From assembly GCF_029989365.1 (NCBI RefSeq), contig NZ_JAPRAQ010000013.1, positions 1 to 64,000 on the forward strand: a DNA stretch of 64,000 nt, read 5' to 3'. Of the stretch, positions 35,992 to 45,542 are shown piece after piece. Source of the DNA: Bradyrhizobium sp. Arg816. GTDB taxonomy: Bacteria > Pseudomonadota > Alphaproteobacteria > Rhizobiales > Xanthobacteraceae. The notes below the pieces were generated by a model. That model had not been told where the DNA came from, searched no databases, and saw only the letters and a program-made list of their open reading frames with translations. Position numbers and translations under genes: made by a program. The first letter of the stretch is position 1; every line of letters starts with the position of its first letter.

Positions 35992-37320
35992 TCAGAACGG
36001 GCTGACCGGCGCGAGACGCCGGCCGTCAATCATGCGCTTGTGGCTGTAGGCCGCGGGATCGACCAGCGGCGTCGCGCCGGTCACGATGTCGGCGGCGAGC
36101 TTGCCGGCGGCGGGGCCGATGCCAAAACCGTGGCCGGAGAAGCCGGTCGCGAGGAAGAAGCCGGGCAAGGCATCGACCGGCGAGATCACGGGAATGGTGT
36201 CCGGCGTGCAGTCGATAGTGCCGCCCCAGGCTTCCGCGATCTCGATGTCCTTCAGCTCCGGGTTCGCCTTGATCAGCGAGACCAGCGCCGCATTCACCAG
36301 CGACATGTCGGGCTCGGGATCGCGCACACGCTCGGTCTCGAACGGCGACGGCTTGTCAAAACTCCAGCTCGTACCGCGCACGATCTGGTCGAAGAACGAC
36401 TTGCCGAACGAGAGCTTCAGCCCGTTCTTGCGATGCAGATAGGTCGGCCAGAAGGTGCGCGCGTAGCGGAACAGGTCGGGCGACAGCTCGACCGTGCCGC
36501 GGTTGCGCAGGGCCAGCGTGAAGCCGCCGTCGAGACGGCGGCGGATGCAGTAGAGATCGGTGCCGAGCGCGCCGGACGTGATCTCCGGCGCTGGCGTGGT
36601 CCGGCATGCGGTGGCGTTGACGAGGCCGATCGGCAGCTCGATGCCGTGGCGGCGGCAGAACAGCGACGACCAGGCGCCGCCCGATAGCAGCACCGCCTGC
36701 GTGCGAATGGTGCCCTTCTCGGTGACGACGGCGCTGACCTTTCCGCCAGTCGTCTCCAGCCCGCGCGCGGCGCAGCCCTGATGGATGGTGACGCCATGCT
36801 TTCGCGCGGCCGTCGCCAGCGCAGGCACGGCCATCGACGGCTCGGCGCGTCCGTCGCTCGGCGTGTGCAGGCCGCCGACCCACTTGTCGGTATTGCCTGG
36901 CATGCGCTCGGCGACCTCGGCCGGCGTCAGCACGGTCGAGTGGACCTGCATCTCGCGCGCAGTTGCGGCCCATCGCTCCCAGCTGGCCAGCTCGTCCTTG
37001 CTCTTGGTCAGGAACAGCACGCCGGTGCGGCGGAAGCCGGCATCGACACCGGCGTCGTTCTGCATGTCCTCCCACAGCCGGAGCGCCTCGCGGGCCAGTG
37101 GGATCTCCTCGCGGGCGCGGCCCTGCTGGCGGCACCAGCCCCAATTGCGGCTCGACTGCTCGCCGCCGACATGGCCTTTCTCGACGAGGGCAACGGAGAG
37201 ACCCTTCTTCGCCAGATGATAGGCCGCGGACACGCCGATGACGCCACCGCCGATGACCACGACGTCCGCCTGCGCCGGCAGGCGTTCGTCGCTGTTTATA
37301 CGGGTGAGCGGCGGGGACAT
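35992..37320 (-). CDS. FAD-dependent amine/D-amino-acid oxidoreductase (DAO family)
   Basis: 442 residues. The FAD motif VVVIGGGVIGVSAAYHLAKKG is at about 20-40, with GEQSSRNWGWCRQQ just after, as in the glycine oxidase, DadA and opine oxidase group. The C-terminus closes with FLATGFSGHGFGIGPAAGKLAADI, the second FAD-contact motif. It probably oxidises an imported N-substituted or D-amino acid to the 2-oxoacid. It is flanked by the importer genes (55 bases after the permease) and followed at 13 bases by a 2-hydroxyacid dehydrogenase, which suggests linked uptake and catabolism. Confidence 0.9.
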   Translation of the reverse strand: MSPPLTRINSDERLPAQADVVVIGGGVIGVSAAYHLAKKGLSVALVEKGHVGGEQSSRNWGWCRQQGRAREEIPLAREALRLWEDMQNDAGVDAGFRRTGVLFLTKSKDELASWERWAATAREMQVHSTVLTPAEVAERMPGNTDKWVGGLHTPSDGRAEPSMAVPALATAARKHGVTIHQGCAARGLETTGGKVSAVVTEKGTIRTQAVLLSGGAWSSLFCRRHGIELPIGLVNATACRTTPAPEITSGALGTDLYCIRRRLDGGFTLALRNRGTVELSPDLFRYARTFWPTYLHRKNGLKLSFGKSFFDQIVRGTSWSFDKPSPFETERVRDPEPDMSLVNAALVSLIKANPELKDIEIAEAWGGTIDCTPDTIPVISPVDALPGFFLATGFSGHGFGIGPAAGKLAADIVTGATPLVDPAAYSHKRMIDGRRLAPVSPF

Positions 37321-37375
37321 GGGACACTCCAGCTATTCAGTTCGATCGACGCAAGTCGGCTCGGGGGCAGGCTCA

Positions 37376-38251
37376 TCATGCGATATTCATTCGCGGGTCG
37401 AGCGCGTCGCGCAGACCGTCGCCGAGGAAATTGAAGCTCGTCACCGCGAGCGTGATGGCGACGCCCGGCGCGATCGCGAGCCACGGCGAGCTGGTGAGGT
37501 AGATCTGCGCGTTGTTGAGCATGTTGCCCCAGCTCGCGGCCGGCGGCTGGATGCCGTAGCCGAGATAGCTGACATAGGATTCGAGCAGGATCGCCTTGGC
37601 GACGTTCAGCGTCGCCGCCACCACGATCGGCGCGATCGCGTTGGGCACGAGCTCGCGGAACATGATGCGCAGGTTCGACGAGCCGAAGGCGAGCGCAGCA
37701 ACCGCGAATTCGCGTTCGCGCAGCGAGCGCACCTGGGCTTCGACAACGCGGGCCACGGCCATCCAGGCGGTGGCCGCGATCAGCACGGTGGTGGTGACGG
37801 GGCCCGGCTCGGTGAGCGCCGCCAGCGCGAGCAGCAGGAAGATCGTCGGAAAGCACAGCACGGCGTCGACGAGCCGCATCAAGACCGCGCCGACCACGCC
37901 GCCATAGAAGCCGGCGAAAGCACCGACGACGACGCCGACCGCCATCGCGATCACCATCGCGACGATGCCGATCGAGAGCGAGACCCGCCCACCCATCATC
38001 AGCCGCGCCAGCACGTCGCGGCCGAGCTCGTCGGTGCCGAGGATGTGCGCGCCGGACAACGGCGGCGCGAACCGCTTCATGATGTCGATATAGGTGTCGT
38101 CGAACGGCAGCAGATAAGGACCCAACGCCGAGCCGAGCACGAGAACGAGAATGATGACAGCACCGGCGAGCGCAAGCCGGTGCCGGCGGAAGCGCCGCCA
38201 TGCGGCCTGGCCGGGCGCGAGCTGAACGGTCGAGAGGGTCGCAGCCGTCAT
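37376..38251 (-). CDS. Peptide/opine ABC transporter permease (DppC type)
   Basis: 291 residues from the ATG at 38251, 2 bases after the upstream permease stop. An N-terminal helix (about 22-45, LALAGAVIILVLVLGSALG) leads to ILGTDELGRDVLARLMMGGRVSLSIG, the typical DppC segment. The EAA-loop is REREFAVAALAFGSSNLRIMFRELVPN, followed by further membrane helices. It forms the inner-membrane channel together with DppB. Confidence 0.93.
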   Translation of the reverse strand: MTAATLSTVQLAPGQAAWRRFRRHRLALAGAVIILVLVLGSALGPYLLPFDDTYIDIMKRFAPPLSGAHILGTDELGRDVLARLMMGGRVSLSIGIVAMVIAMAVGVVVGAFAGFYGGVVGAVLMRLVDAVLCFPTIFLLLALAALTEPGPVTTTVLIAATAWMAVARVVEAQVRSLREREFAVAALAFGSSNLRIMFRELVPNAIAPIVVAATLNVAKAILLESYVSYLGYGIQPPAASWGNMLNNAQIYLTSSPWLAIAPGVAITLAVTSFNFLGDGLRDALDPRMNIA

Positions 38252-38253
38252 CC

Positions 38254-39204
38254 CTAGCCCACCCGGATGCGCGGATCGACGACGGCGTAGAGGATGTCGG
38301 CGACCAGCGAGCCGATCAGCACCATCGTCGCCGAGAACATCAGGATGCCCATCACCACGGGATAGTCGCGGTAGCCGATGGAATCCAGGAACAGCCGGCC
38401 CATGCCGGGCCAGGTGAACACGGTCTCGGCGACCAGCGCACCGCCGAGCAGCGTCGGAAACTGCAGACCCGCGACCGTGATCATCGGCAGTAGCGCGTTG
38501 CGTAGCGCGTGCACGGTGAGGATGCGCCATTCCGGCATGCCCTTGGCGCGCGCGGTGCGGATGTAATCCTGATTGATCACCTCGAGCATGGAGGAGCGCA
38601 TGAAGCGGCCCCACATCGCGGTCTCGACCAGTGCCAGCACCAGCGCCGGCGCGATCAGATGATGCAGCAGGTCGAGGAAGGAGCCATCGCCGACGGTTTG
38701 GCGATTGCCGGCCGGCAGCCAGCCGAGCTTCACGGAGAACAAATAGATGGTGACGAGACCGAACCAGAAGGTCGGGATCGACAGCGCGATCATGGCGCCG
38801 ACGGTGGCGAGCGAATCGAACAGCGAATAGCGGCGCAGCGCGCCCAGCACGCCGATCCAGCAGCCGAGCAAAACCGCGATGATCGTCGCCGTAGCCATCA
38901 GCTCCAACGTGGCGCCGAGATGGGAGGAGATCACCGACAGCACCGCCTCGCCGTCGCGATAGGACTTGCCCCAATCGCCTTTCAGCATGCGGCCGAACCA
39001 GTCGAGATACTGGATCGGCAACGGGCGATCGAGGCCGAGCTGCCTGGTGACGCGGTCGAGGTCCTCCTGCGTCATCTGCGCGGACGCCGCGTATTGCGAC
39101 AACGGACCGCCGGGCGCCAGATGCAGGATGGCAAACCCGATCGCGGAGACGATCACCAGCAGCATGATCGCCTGCGCCAGGCGGTTGACGACGTAACGGG
39201 CCAT
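38254..39204 (-). CDS. Peptide/opine ABC transporter permease (DppB type)
   Basis: 316 residues with the DppB pattern: MARYVVNRLAQAIMLLVIVSAIGFAILHLAPGGP at the N-terminus, LGLDRPLPIQYLDW in the periplasmic loop, and EAA-loop INQDYIRTARAKGMPEWRI. About six membrane helices. It is 27 bases after the binding-protein gene. Confidence 0.93.
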   Translation of the reverse strand: MARYVVNRLAQAIMLLVIVSAIGFAILHLAPGGPLSQYAASAQMTQEDLDRVTRQLGLDRPLPIQYLDWFGRMLKGDWGKSYRDGEAVLSVISSHLGATLELMATATIIAVLLGCWIGVLGALRRYSLFDSLATVGAMIALSIPTFWFGLVTIYLFSVKLGWLPAGNRQTVGDGSFLDLLHHLIAPALVLALVETAMWGRFMRSSMLEVINQDYIRTARAKGMPEWRILTVHALRNALLPMITVAGLQFPTLLGGALVAETVFTWPGMGRLFLDSIGYRDYPVVMGILMFSATMVLIGSLVADILYAVVDPRIRVG

Positions 39205-39231
39205 CTCAGGCGATCCAGCGAGCCTGAGGCA

Positions 39232-40923
39232 TCAGGCCCAGTACCATTCGCGGATGTTCCAGCAGTTGATGGAGGTGTTGATGTTGGGACGGAAGCCTTG
39301 CAGCCCCTCTTTCACGCCCTCGGCGATAAAACCCTGGAACAGCGGCAGGATGGCGAGGTCGTTGCGGATCAGCTTCTGCAGATCGCCATAGGTCGTCTTG
39401 CGCTGGGCGAGATCGAACTGTCTGGCGCCCTCGGCAAGCAGACGATCGGCCTCGGCGCTGTTGTACTGATAGGTGTTGAAGCCACGGCCGCCCTTGGCAG
39501 GGATAGCTCCGGAGCCGAAGCGCGGCGTCACGTCGGGGTCGCTGCCGAGCATGAAGTTCACGGACACCAGCACCGAATTGAACTTCGACTGCTGCCAGAA
39601 ATCGCCCCAGATCACGGCGGCGGGCATGTTGTTGACGCGCATCGCCGCGCCGATCGCGCGCCAGTCCTGGATCAGGAGTTGCTGGGTCTGCTCGCGCACC
39701 GCATTGCCCGACGTGGTCGAGTTGGTGAATTCGAGCTTGACCCCACCCTTCTCGCGGATGCCGCCGGAGCCGCGGGTCCAACCGGCAGCGTCGAGCAGCG
39801 CGTTGGCCTTGGCCGGATCGTATTTGTGCTGCGGCAGGCCCTGCCGGAACGACCAGGCCTGCTGCGGCACGAAGCTCTCGGTCTGCGTCGGCAGGCCGTA
39901 GTTCAGCGCATCGATGATCGCCTGCTTGTTGATGGCAAGATAAAGCGCCTCGCGCACCGCGCGATCGGCGAAGGGGCCGAATTCGAGGTTCGGCGCGACG
40001 TGCTCCACCGATGACGTCGCGGAGACGAAGATCTTGCGGCCCTTCAGCGTCTTCGCCTCCTGCACGAAGTTCGGCAAGATGCCTTGCAGGCCGGTGTAGT
40101 CGACCTGCCCCGTGCGGAACTGGGTGTAGAGCACGGTGAGATCGGGAATGTATTTGAAGACCACGCGTTCGACATAAGGTCCCTTGCCGTGATAGCCGGC
40201 ATGGGCATTCAATTGAATGTGGTCGCCGGGCACGCGCTCGCCCCAGCGGAACGGCCCGGTGCCGACAGGCGCGTTGTGGAACGGCGAGGAGTTCGGATCC
40301 GACAGCTTCTCCAGGATGTGCTTCGGCACGATGAAGGTGAGCGACAGGATCGACATGTAGGGCGAATAGGGAGCCTCCATCCGCCAGTGGATCTCGTCGG
40401 GCGCGACGACCTTGATGTCCTTGACGAGGTTGTGGCCGACGCGGTTGCGGACGCGGAAGTCGGGATTGTTGATCAGGTCCAGCGAGAACTTGACGTCCTC
40501 GGCCGTGAACGGCGTGCCGTCGTGCCATTTCACGTCGCTGCGCAGCTTGATCTTCCAGGTCAGACCATCGGCCGACAGGCCGCCATTCTCGACGGTCGGG
40601 ACTTCGCGCGCGAGGTCGGGGACGAACTTGCCGTCGGGCTCGATGAACCAGAGCGGCGAGAACACCTGCCACCAGATGCCCTGATCGACCTCGATCCCCG
40701 GCATCAGCGGATGAAAGACGGTCGGCTCCTGCGACAGCGCCGCGATCACCTGCCCGCGCGGCTTGTCCGGCGGATTGGTCGGGCGTTCCGTTTGCGCGAA
40801 CGCGTTGCCTGCAAGGGTCCATCCCGCCGCAGCGCCCGCGCCGAGTTGGAAGAATTGTCGGCGATTTGGAATGCCGAGATGATGCAGCCCGCCAACGCCG
40901 AACTTGCCGGTGCTGTCTGCCAT
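39232..40923 (-). CDS. Periplasmic peptide/opine-binding protein (SBP family 5)
   Basis: 563 residues from the ATG at 40923. A Tat-like signal at about 20-43 (NRRQFFQLGAGAAAG ... NAFA-Q) indicates export of a folded protein. The body carries SBP_bac_5 marks: GLTWKIKLRSDVKWHDGTPFTAEDVKFSLDLI, GTGPFRW, and NTYQYNSAEADRLL near the end. It binds the importer's substrate, likely a peptide, opine or similar amino-acid derivative. First gene of the operon and divergent from the XRE-cupin regulator. Confidence 0.92.
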   Translation of the reverse strand: MADSTGKFGVGGLHHLGIPNRRQFFQLGAGAAAGWTLAGNAFAQTERPTNPPDKPRGQVIAALSQEPTVFHPLMPGIEVDQGIWWQVFSPLWFIEPDGKFVPDLAREVPTVENGGLSADGLTWKIKLRSDVKWHDGTPFTAEDVKFSLDLINNPDFRVRNRVGHNLVKDIKVVAPDEIHWRMEAPYSPYMSILSLTFIVPKHILEKLSDPNSSPFHNAPVGTGPFRWGERVPGDHIQLNAHAGYHGKGPYVERVVFKYIPDLTVLYTQFRTGQVDYTGLQGILPNFVQEAKTLKGRKIFVSATSSVEHVAPNLEFGPFADRAVREALYLAINKQAIIDALNYGLPTQTESFVPQQAWSFRQGLPQHKYDPAKANALLDAAGWTRGSGGIREKGGVKLEFTNSTTSGNAVREQTQQLLIQDWRAIGAAMRVNNMPAAVIWGDFWQQSKFNSVLVSVNFMLGSDPDVTPRFGSGAIPAKGGRGFNTYQYNSAEADRLLAEGARQFDLAQRKTTYGDLQKLIRNDLAILPLFQGFIAEGVKEGLQGFRPNINTSINCWNIREWYWA

Positions 40924-41013
40924 GACCAGTCTCCGTTCCCGCACGCGGCACCGTCTCCCGCGCCCCCGAGACCCGGCAAAGGGACAGGAGTGGGCTTTAG
41001 TGCTTCTAAATTT

Positions 41014-41040
41014 TTCAGTCAAAAGTTCATCATGACTAAA
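41014..41040. promoter_or_regulatory. Inverted repeat between operon and its regulator (candidate operator)
   Basis: TTCAGTCA (41014-41021) and TGACTAAA (41033-41040) are inverted copies with 7 of 8 matches and an 11-base spacer. It lies in the 203-base divergent gap between the SBP gene and the XRE-cupin gene, in an unusually AT-rich patch. A binding site for that regulator is a plausible guess. Confidence 0.4.
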
Positions 41041-41126
41041 TACAGCTGTCAATCACATTGCTAGGATGCGCGACCTTTTCACGCCGCCGGCCATTCCGGC
41101 GGCGAGGCAATGCATGGGAGAGCGAC

Positions 41127-41759
41127 ATGGATGGTCGCGGCGAGACCAACGGCCCGAAGGACGCCCCGGCGATCGAGGCTGACGATGCGGTCGACCAGCG
41201 ACTCGGCGAAACCGTGCGGCTGCTGCGGCAGCGCGCCGGCCTCTCGATCCAGGACGTCGCCACCAAGACCGGGCTCTCCAATGGGATGATCAGCCAGCTC
41301 GAACGCGCGCGCGCCATGCCGTCGATACGGACGCTGCGCCTGCTCAGCATCGCGCTCGACGTTCCCATCTCCTATTTCTTCGAGACCACCGATCCCGCCG
41401 ATGTGCAGCGCTACATCGTGCGCAAGAACTCTAGGCGCCTGCTGCGGCTCACCGCCAGCGGCGTCGTCAAGGAAGCGCTGACGCCCGCAGACAAGGGCCA
41501 GCTCGAACTCTATGAGCTCACGCTCAATCCCGGCGCCTCGTCCGGCACCGACTTCTTGCAGCACACCGGCGAGAAGGCCGGCTACATCCTGTCCGGCAGC
41601 CTGCGGCTGTGGCTCGACAACCAGGCTCATCTGCTCGAGGCCGGCGACAGTTTCCGTTTTCCGAGCATCGTGCCGCACATGTTCGACAACCCGACCCAGC
41701 AGGCCGCGCGTGTGATCTGGGTCACGACGCTCCGCCAGACCGATTCGCCGGCAGGTTGA
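41127..41759 (+). CDS. XRE-family regulator with C-terminal cupin domain
   Basis: 210 residues from the ATG at 41127. The helix-turn-helix is at about 25-80 (ETVRLLRQRAGLSIQDVATKTGLSNGMISQLERARAMPSI), followed by a cupin at about 115-200 (GQLELYELTLNPGASSG ... KAGYILSGSLRLWLD ... EAGDSFRFPSIVPH). This architecture is typical of repressors of amino-acid, polyamine or opine uptake genes, where the cupin binds the ligand. It is divergent from the ABC importer operon, so it is the likely regulator. Confidence 0.9.
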   Translation: MDGRGETNGPKDAPAIEADDAVDQRLGETVRLLRQRAGLSIQDVATKTGLSNGMISQLERARAMPSIRTLRLLSIALDVPISYFFETTDPADVQRYIVRKNSRRLLRLTASGVVKEALTPADKGQLELYELTLNPGASSGTDFLQHTGEKAGYILSGSLRLWLDNQAHLLEAGDSFRFPSIVPHMFDNPTQQAARVIWVTTLRQTDSPAG

Positions 41760-41893
41760 GCGCGAGGAACGCCGGCGCCCCGCCGGAAATTGCCCCTCGA
41801 CGCAGGCTCGCGGAGCCTGTAGCTGACGTGAAGCCGGAGCAATCTACAGCGCGAACGCGAGGGTCCCGCGATTGACGTCGTTGGTGTGAGACC

Positions 41894-43750
41894 ATGAAAC
41901 TCAGACCGCTTCTGACACTCGCGATGGCCGCGCAGGTCGCCGTGACCGCCGCGGCCCTCCTCGCCTCTTATGCCGCGACCGGGACCGGGTTCGGCTTTGC
42001 CCAGGTCGTCGCCTTGCTGGCAAGCGGCGCCGTTGCGGTGCTGCTCGCACGGCTGTGCACGCGCGCGATCGAAATGGCGCAGGACAAACGCGCCGCCGCG
42101 CAACTGGCCGAGCAGGCCCAGGCCGGCGCGCAGATGACCCAGGCCGTCATCAAGACCGCACTCGACGCCTTCGTTCAGACCGATGCGAACGGCATCGTCC
42201 TGGAGTGGAGTGTCCAGGCCGAGGCCCTGACCGGATGGACGCGCAAGGAGGCGCTCGGCGCCGATGTCGTCAACCTCCTCATCGCCGAGCCGCTCCGCGA
42301 CGGCTTCAGGCAACGCATGATGCGGCTTTTGCCGGAACTGTCGGATACGCCAATCGGCATCCGGTTCGAAGCGACGCTGCTGCACCGGAACGGCGACCAG
42401 ATCCTGATCGAGGCGTCGAGCACGGCGCTCGAGCTCGGCGGGCGCACCATCATCAACAATTTCGTCAAGGACGTCACCCAGAAGCGCGCGGCCGAGGAGC
42501 AGCTGATCCAGGCCCAGAAGATGGAGGCGGTCGGCCAGCTCACCGGCGGCATCGCTCACGAATTCAACAACATGCTCACCGTGATCACGGGCACGATCGA
42601 GATCCTCGCCGACGCCGTGAAGGACAACCCGCCGCTTGCGACCATCACCAAGCTGATCAGCGAGGCGGCCGATCGCGGCGCCGCGCTGACGTCGAGCCTG
42701 TTGTCCTTTGCCCGCAAGCAGGCGCTCCAGCCGGCCGAGATCGACGTCAACGAACTGCTCGAAGAGGTGGCAAAGCTGCTGCTGGCGACCTTCGACAAGA
42801 AGATCGAGATCGTGTCCAGGCTTGACCGCAACGTCTGGCTGGCTTTCGCCGACCGCGGCCAATTGAGCGCGGCGCTGCTCAACCTCGCGATCAACGCCCG
42901 CGACGCGATGCTGGACGGCGGCAAGCTCACGCTGACGACGCGCAACGTGGTGTTCGGCGTGCGCGAGGCCGTCGCGGTGGGCGCCGGCTACGCCGGTGAC
43001 TATGTCGAGATCGAGATCGCCGATACCGGCACGGGTATTCCGCAAGCCATTCTCGAACGCATCTTCGATCCGTTCTTCTCGACCAAGGATGTCGGCAAGG
43101 GCACCGGGCTCGGTCTCAGCATGGTGTTCGGTTTCGTCAAGCAGTCCGGCGGCGGCATCAAGGTCACGTCCGAAGAAGGCCGCGGCACGATTTTCACGAT
43201 CTACCTGCCGAAAGCCGAGACCAGCACGCTCCGTCCGGCCGGCTATGACGAGCGCAAGGTCGTGGGCGGCACGGAAATAATCCTTTGCGTCGAGGACGAT
43301 CGCGACGTCCGCCAATATGTCACCGTCCAGCTCGAAAGCCTCGGCTACAAGGTCATCTCCGCCGGTAACGCGACCGAAGCGCTCGCCATCGTGGCCGAAG
43401 GAACGCCGTTCGATCTGCTCTTCACCGACATCGTGATGGCCGGCGGCGTCAATGGACGCGAGCTCGCCGAGCAGATGGTGGCTGCGCGGCCCTCGCTGCG
43501 GGTGCTGTTCACGTCGGGTTATGCCTACGATTCCCTGCACGCGCAGGGACGCGCCACCATGGGCGCGCCGCTGCTGGCAAAGCCGTACCGGAAAGCCGAG
43601 CTCGCGCGCATGCTGCGCCGCTCCCTCGACACCGCCGTCGACGCCGCGGGCGATCCGATCCCGACGCCGTACTCGGTGCAGGCGGATGTCGAAGGCTTTT
43701 TGCGGAGGCAAGCGGCTGAAGACAGCGGCACGACGCGATCGCGAAAATAG
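41894..43750 (+). CDS. Hybrid sensor histidine kinase with PAS domain and C-terminal receiver
   Basis: 618 residues. Two hydrophobic segments (about 8-26, 36-53) suggest a short membrane anchor. A PAS domain is at about 82-195 (TALDAFVQTDANGIVLEW). The HisKA H-box LTGGIAHEFNNML is at about 216-228, with His222. HATPase motifs follow: NLAINARDAM, DTGTGIP, GTGLGLSMVFGFVKQ. A receiver domain at about 470-590 includes LCVEDDRDVR, LFTDIVM (phosphoacceptor Asp) and LAKPYR (conserved Lys). No separate response-regulator gene is nearby, so signalling is internal or goes to an unlinked partner. Confidence 0.92.
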   Translation: MKLRPLLTLAMAAQVAVTAAALLASYAATGTGFGFAQVVALLASGAVAVLLARLCTRAIEMAQDKRAAAQLAEQAQAGAQMTQAVIKTALDAFVQTDANGIVLEWSVQAEALTGWTRKEALGADVVNLLIAEPLRDGFRQRMMRLLPELSDTPIGIRFEATLLHRNGDQILIEASSTALELGGRTIINNFVKDVTQKRAAEEQLIQAQKMEAVGQLTGGIAHEFNNMLTVITGTIEILADAVKDNPPLATITKLISEAADRGAALTSSLLSFARKQALQPAEIDVNELLEEVAKLLLATFDKKIEIVSRLDRNVWLAFADRGQLSAALLNLAINARDAMLDGGKLTLTTRNVVFGVREAVAVGAGYAGDYVEIEIADTGTGIPQAILERIFDPFFSTKDVGKGTGLGLSMVFGFVKQSGGGIKVTSEEGRGTIFTIYLPKAETSTLRPAGYDERKVVGGTEIILCVEDDRDVRQYVTVQLESLGYKVISAGNATEALAIVAEGTPFDLLFTDIVMAGGVNGRELAEQMVAARPSLRVLFTSGYAYDSLHAQGRATMGAPLLAKPYRKAELARMLRRSLDTAVDAAGDPIPTPYSVQADVEGFLRRQAAEDSGTTRSRK

Positions 43751-43761
43751 ATGCCCGCCGC

Positions 43762-44880
43762 CTAGCTCATCCTTCGCCGCAGCGTTGCCGACGGCGTCTC
43801 GCCGAATTTTTCGCGGTAGGCACCAGCCATGCGGCCGAGATGGGTGAAGCCGAGATCAAAGGCGATCTCGGTGATGGAGACATCCGGCGAAGCCTGCGCC
43901 AGCCGGGCGTGCAGAGCAGCGAGGCGCATGCCGAGCAGCATCTCCGAGATCGATACGCCGAAGTGGCGGCGGAAGCCGAGCTGGAGCGCGCGGACGCCGA
44001 TCCCGGACGCGCAGGCGAGCTGCGCGAGGTCGAGCGGCTCACCGGCATTTTCCGCAAGATGGTCCCGCGCGGCGCGGAGCGCACGCGGCAGACGCTCGGC
44101 CTGCCCCGAAAACCTCCTGATGGCATCCGACAGGTCATGCCGCTGGCCATTGAGGAGATGATCGAGCAGCACCTCGCGCCAATCGGCCATCGCGACCGAT
44201 GAAAGCCTGCCGGACGGCCCGAGACGCTCGGCAAGCCGCATCAGTTCGGCAAGGCTGGTCCGCAACGCCTGCCCCGCCGGTGCGTCCAGGTCGATCGCGG
44301 CATTAAACTCGACTGTGCCGGCCGCCCTGCCCGACAGCGACGCAGCGCGTTGCTCGATCATGCGACGGTCGAGCAGCAGGATCGCCTGGGCACAGTCGCT
44401 CCACATCATCCGGGTCGGAATGGTCGGCGACAGCAGCGATGCCGTGCGGCCCGGCGCGGCATCGATTTCGCTGACGCCGGCACGAATGCGGGCGGTGCCG
44501 GTGAGCGGGACCTGCACCAGGAAGAAGCGCTCGAGGCAGCCGGGATCGATGCTCACCGACCCGCCATAGGCCACATAGTTGATGGAGAAGCCGTCGAACG
44601 CCGCGCAATTGTGCCGGGCGGAGAAGCCGGGCCCGCGCGGCCGTGCCGGCTCGAGGTCGTGCGGGCAGAAGATGCGTCCGATCTGCTCTGCCGCTTCGTC
44701 GACATCGTCCGTGGTGACGCGGGCGAAGTCCGCAAGCCGTTCGGCTTCGGACCGCCGCGTGATCATTTCCAGCTCGGCTGCGGACATCGTCGACAACGCT
44801 TCGGGCCACGGATTTGCTTTAAGCCTATAATAGTTCCCGGGACGCGGAAAGAGCCGCGCCGCAAAATCGTCGTGCTGCAT
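43762..44880 (-). CDS. AraC-family regulator with AraC-binding-like N-domain
   Basis: 372 residues. The N-terminal ~230 residues show the AraC_binding_2/cupin-6 pattern (VQVPLTGTARIRAGVSEIDAAPGRTASLLSPT). The C-terminus carries two helix-turn-helix motifs: LDLAQLACASGIGVRALQLGFRRHFGVS and VSITEIAFDLGFTHLGRMAGAYREKFGETP. It converges with the histidine kinase gene, 11 bases apart, and is divergent from the cupin gene (93-base gap). Control of that cupin and the following monooxygenase is plausible. Confidence 0.88.
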   Translation of the reverse strand: MQHDDFAARLFPRPGNYYRLKANPWPEALSTMSAAELEMITRRSEAERLADFARVTTDDVDEAAEQIGRIFCPHDLEPARPRGPGFSARHNCAAFDGFSINYVAYGGSVSIDPGCLERFFLVQVPLTGTARIRAGVSEIDAAPGRTASLLSPTIPTRMMWSDCAQAILLLDRRMIEQRAASLSGRAAGTVEFNAAIDLDAPAGQALRTSLAELMRLAERLGPSGRLSSVAMADWREVLLDHLLNGQRHDLSDAIRRFSGQAERLPRALRAARDHLAENAGEPLDLAQLACASGIGVRALQLGFRRHFGVSISEMLLGMRLAALHARLAQASPDVSITEIAFDLGFTHLGRMAGAYREKFGETPSATLRRRMS

Positions 44881-44973
44881 GGCAACAGCCGCATCCGGAT
44901 TCGTTTAGCGGATAGACAGCGACCGTCGACGGGCCGAAGCTCCATCCTCGCCGGAATCCATGAGGAGCGAGCC

Positions 44974-45438
44974 ATGACTGCACTCGAAAAGACTGCACTC
45001 GAAAAGGGCATAACCGCCGTTGGCACGGGCTATGGTGGCAAGAGCTGGAACATCCTGGGCCAGGTCTATTTTCCCAAGGCTGTCACAGATTCCACCTTCG
45101 CGTTCGAGACCAACAGCGAGCCCGGCCAGTTCGTGCCCGTGCACATCCATCCGACCCAGGACGAGTTCATCCTGGTGCAGGAAGGCACGCTCGACCTCAA
45201 GCTCGACGGCCAATGGGTCAAGGCCCATGCCGGGGATCTCGTGCGCATGCCGCGCGGCATCCCGCACGGCTATTTCAACAAGTCCGACAAGCCGTGCCGC
45301 GCGCTGTTCTGGGTCTCGCCGATGCAGAAGCTGGAGGCGCTGTTCAACCAGCTCCACAATCTGACCGACCCCGCCGAGGTCGTGCGCATCTCGGCGCTGC
45401 ACGAGGTCGACTTCCTGCCGCCCGAGGCCAACGACTAG
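44974..45438 (+). CDS. Cupin-domain protein
   Basis: 154 residues from the ATG at 44974, with TGAGGAGCGA 2-11 bases upstream; a longer frame to 44350 runs through the antisense of the regulator and is unlikely. The cupin motif 1 is VHIHPTQDEFILVQEG (two His and Glu as metal ligands) and motif 2 is GDLVRMPRGIPHGYFN. The substrate cannot be fixed. It lies 104 bases upstream of the flavin monooxygenase. Confidence 0.82.
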   Translation: MTALEKTALEKGITAVGTGYGGKSWNILGQVYFPKAVTDSTFAFETNSEPGQFVPVHIHPTQDEFILVQEGTLDLKLDGQWVKAHAGDLVRMPRGIPHGYFNKSDKPCRALFWVSPMQKLEALFNQLHNLTDPAEVVRISALHEVDFLPPEAND

Positions 45439-45542
45439 GCAGCGGCCTCCCGACCACTTCATCTGCTTGCAGGTCCGCCGGCCGCGCATTGCGGCCGAAC
45501 GTGGCCGCTTGCGCCCGAAACACATTGATTGCGAGGAATCCC

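Noticed and set aside
37376..38974. Long version of the DppC permease frame reaching 38974
   Set aside because: The extra part overlaps the DppB gene fully; the ATG at 38251 just after the DppB stop is the natural start.
41627..43711. 694-residue open frame antisense to the histidine kinase gene
   Set aside because: Same shadow effect; the kinase on the other strand has complete, ordered motifs.
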